The notes under the pieces: generated by a model | Told to the model about the DNA's origin: nothing | Database searches by the model: none | Seen by the model: only the letters and a program-made list of their open reading frames with translations | Shown here: in pieces, positions 62,783 to 64,000 of the stretch | How positions within the stretch are numbered: position 1 is the stretch's first letter | How the letters are laid out: the number at the start of each line of letters is the position of its first letter | Translations under genes and position numbers: made by a program | Origin: Actinacidiphila yeochonensis CN732 | GTDB lineage: Bacteria; Actinomycetota; Actinomycetes; Streptomycetales; Streptomycetaceae | Assembly (NCBI RefSeq): GCF_000745345.1 | Contig: NZ_JQNR01000005.1 | Span: 62,001 to 126,000 of the forward strand | Reading direction: 5' to 3' | DNA: 64,000 nucleotides

Positions 62783-63586
62783 GTGGGTCGGATCCGGGTC
62801 CTCGTCGTCGACGACCACCGCATCTTCGCCGAGTCGCTGGCCGCGGCGCTGGCGGCCGAACCGGACGTGGACGTGTCCGCGGCCGGCAGCGGGGCCGCCG
62901 CGCAGCGCTGCCTCGACCGGGCGGCGGCCGACGGCCGCCGCTACGACGTCCTGCTGGTCGACGCCGATCTCGGTGTCGCCCCGCCTCCGCCGGTGGCGCT
63001 GGCCGCCGTCCCGGTGACCGCCCACGCCCAGCCGCGGCCGCTGGAGCCGCGCGACCCGGTGCTGGACGGGCTGGCGCTGGTCGAGCGGGTCCGGGCCGCG
63101 TACCCGGGCACCCGGCCGGTGGTGCTGGCCGAACGCGACGACCCGGCGCGGGCCGCGCGCGCCCTCCAGGCGGGTGCCTGGGGGTGGGTGGCCAAGGACT
63201 GCTCGCTGTCCCGGCTGCTCGCGGTGGTCCGCGGGGTGCTGCGGGACGAGACGCACCTGCCGCCGGCGCTGCTGACCGGGGTGCTGCGCGAGCTCACCGC
63301 GGCCCGCCGCCACCGTACGGAGAGCGAACGGCTGGTGGAGTCGCTGACCCCGCGTGAGCAGGAGGTGCTGCGCTGCATGGTGGCGGGGCTGGGGCGCAAG
63401 GCGGTCGCCGAACGGCTGTTCCTGTCCCCGCACACCGTCCGCACCCACATGCAGAACGTGCTGGGCAAGCTGGGCGTGCACTCCACGCTGGCGGCCGTGG
63501 CCCTGGCCCGGCGGGCCGGGGTGGGTCCGGTGGAACTGGTGCCCTCAGCCGGGGACGTTGTCGAACGGCGCGGTCAGCTGTCGTAG
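62783..63586 (+). CDS. NarL/LuxR-type response regulator with receiver insertion
   Basis: 267 aa from GTG 62783, which fits GAAGGGGAG ~8 nt upstream; GTGs at 62774 and 62777 are alternatives. Receiver: acidic pair D10-D11 in 'VLVVDDHRIFAESL', phosphoacceptor D60 in 'YDVLLVDADLG', conserved Lys in 'GWVAKDCSLSRLL'. Between the phosphoacceptor and the next helix ('DGLALVERVRA') lies an extra ~30-residue Pro/Ala-rich loop absent from ordinary receivers. C-terminal LuxR HTH: 'LTPREQEVLRCMVAGLGR', 'KAVAERLFLSPHTVRTHM', 'NVLGKLGVHSTLAAVALA'. No cognate kinase is adjacent. Its 3' end overlaps the MarR gene tail-to-tail by 42 bp. Confidence 0.9.
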   Translation: MGRIRVLVVDDHRIFAESLAAALAAEPDVDVSAAGSGAAAQRCLDRAAADGRRYDVLLVDADLGVAPPPPVALAAVPVTAHAQPRPLEPRDPVLDGLALVERVRAAYPGTRPVVLAERDDPARAARALQAGAWGWVAKDCSLSRLLAVVRGVLRDETHLPPALLTGVLRELTAARRHRTESERLVESLTPREQEVLRCMVAGLGRKAVAERLFLSPHTVRTHMQNVLGKLGVHSTLAAVALARRAGVGPVELVPSAGDVVERRGQLS

Positions 63587-64000
63587 CAGCGCGGCGAGTT
63601 CGGCCCGCTGCCGCTGCGACAGCTCGCCGAGGATGGCCCGTTCCTGCGCGAGCAGCCCGGCCAGCGCCTGGTCCGCCCGGTCGCGGCCCTCGGCGGTGAG
63701 GCGGACGAGCACCCCGCGCCGGTCGCTCGGGTCGGGCAGCCGTTCGACCAGGCCCTTGTGGGCGAGGCGGTCGATGCGGTTGGTCATGGTGCCCGAGGTG
63801 ACCAGCGTCTGGGTGAGCAGTTGCCCCGGCGAGAGCTGGTACGGGGGCCCGGCCCGGCGCAGCGACGTGAGCACGTCGAACTCCCAGGGCTCCAGGCTGT
63901 GCTCGGCGAAGGCCAGCCGCCGCGCCCGGTCCAGGTGCCGGGCCAGCCTGCTGACCCGGCTGAGCACTTCCAGCGGCTCCACGTCGAGGTCGGGGCGCTC
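63545..64000 (-). CDS. MarR-family transcriptional regulator, 5' end possibly outside window
   Basis: The frame is open from the window edge (64000); GTG 63982 would give 145 aa, but the upstream codons ('ERPDLDV...') look coding, so the true start probably lies beyond. Winged helix: 'LEPWEFDVLTSLRRAGPP', recognition helix in 'LVTSGTMTNRIDRLAHKG', wing 'VERLPDPSDRRGVLVRLT'. The C-terminal helices of the dimer interface follow ('DRADQALAGLLAQERAIL'). MarR proteins bind palindromes and respond to small ligands. It overlaps the response regulator's last 42 bp on the opposite strand, so neither gene can be lengthened freely. Confidence 0.88.
   Translation of the reverse strand, partial: ERPDLDVEPLEVLSRVSRLARHLDRARRLAFAEHSLEPWEFDVLTSLRRAGPPYQLSPGQLLTQTLVTSGTMTNRIDRLAHKGLVERLPDPSDRRGVLVRLTAEGRDRADQALAGLLAQERAILGELSQRQRAELAALLRQLTAPFDNVPG

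Overview
The window is about 73% GC (judged by eye), uses GTG and TTG as well as ATG starts, and carries a nearly complete set of streptomycete core genes. It also holds the tRNA-Leu(UAA) gene bldA, LAXTG sortase substrates, Rpf-LysM muralytic enzymes and SUKH-domain proteins. This points to a Streptomyces chromosome or a close relative in the Streptomycetaceae. From memory, the order CBS / SGNH hydrolase / thiolase / ppx-DUF501-divIC-eno / two rpf genes / P450 / mazG / mfd / FtsX-type ABC exporter / ppc resembles the conserved core of S. coelicolor around SCO3070-SCO3130. That is recollection and was not searched.

Layout. 1-8.2 kb: end of a PLP decarboxylase, a membrane protein, a LAXTG wall-anchored protein, an MMPL exporter with a MatB-like acyl-CoA synthetase, and a small membrane protein. 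8.2-14.6 kb: cystathionine beta-synthase and an SGNH hydrolase (divergent), type II NADH dehydrogenase (ndh) with Rex-type operators, and a cyclopropane fatty acid synthase. 14.8-16.4 kb: bldA, then a prim-pol gene facing it with a LexA (SOS) box at its start. 16.4-21.2 kb: repeat-rich non-coding DNA with small hypothetical genes, then a thiolase. 21.9-26.2 kb: ppx, DUF501, divIC-like and enolase genes, all on the minus strand. 26.6-30.4 kb: two resuscitation-promoting-factor/LysM genes, the first behind a c-di-AMP (ydaO-type) riboswitch, then a cytochrome P450.

30.7-38.6 kb: Uma2 nuclease-like protein; a minus-strand operon of a SurA-like lipoprotein, MazG and endonuclease V; an exported HNH-type lipoprotein; a DUF2079 membrane protein; and a TolB-like propeller. 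38.7-49.6 kb: mfd, a large secreted peptidoglycan amidase with three C-terminal repeats, and a MacB/FtsX-type ABC transporter. 50.3-56.1 kb: a compact cluster of deaminase, WHH-nuclease and SUKH/Imm35 domains that looks built from polymorphic-toxin parts but shows no export signals; it is the most unusual block here. 56.5-64.0 kb: a DivIVA/FilP-like coiled-coil protein, an orphan sensor kinase, ppc, a NarL-type response regulator and a MarR regulator running off the window.

Genes that work together: cell-wall remodelling (Rpf pair, amidase, divIC-like, LAXTG protein); nucleic-acid maintenance and nucleotide sanitation (mfd, MazG, endonuclease V, prim-pol); central carbon and respiration (enolase, ppc, ndh, thiolase); and development (bldA, coiled-coil protein). 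Three reading-frame breaks, each repaired by adding one C in a C-run (about 54,914, 55,001 and 59,590), suggest small sequencing or assembly deletions rather than biology. No insertion sequence, integrase, CRISPR array or rRNA was seen.
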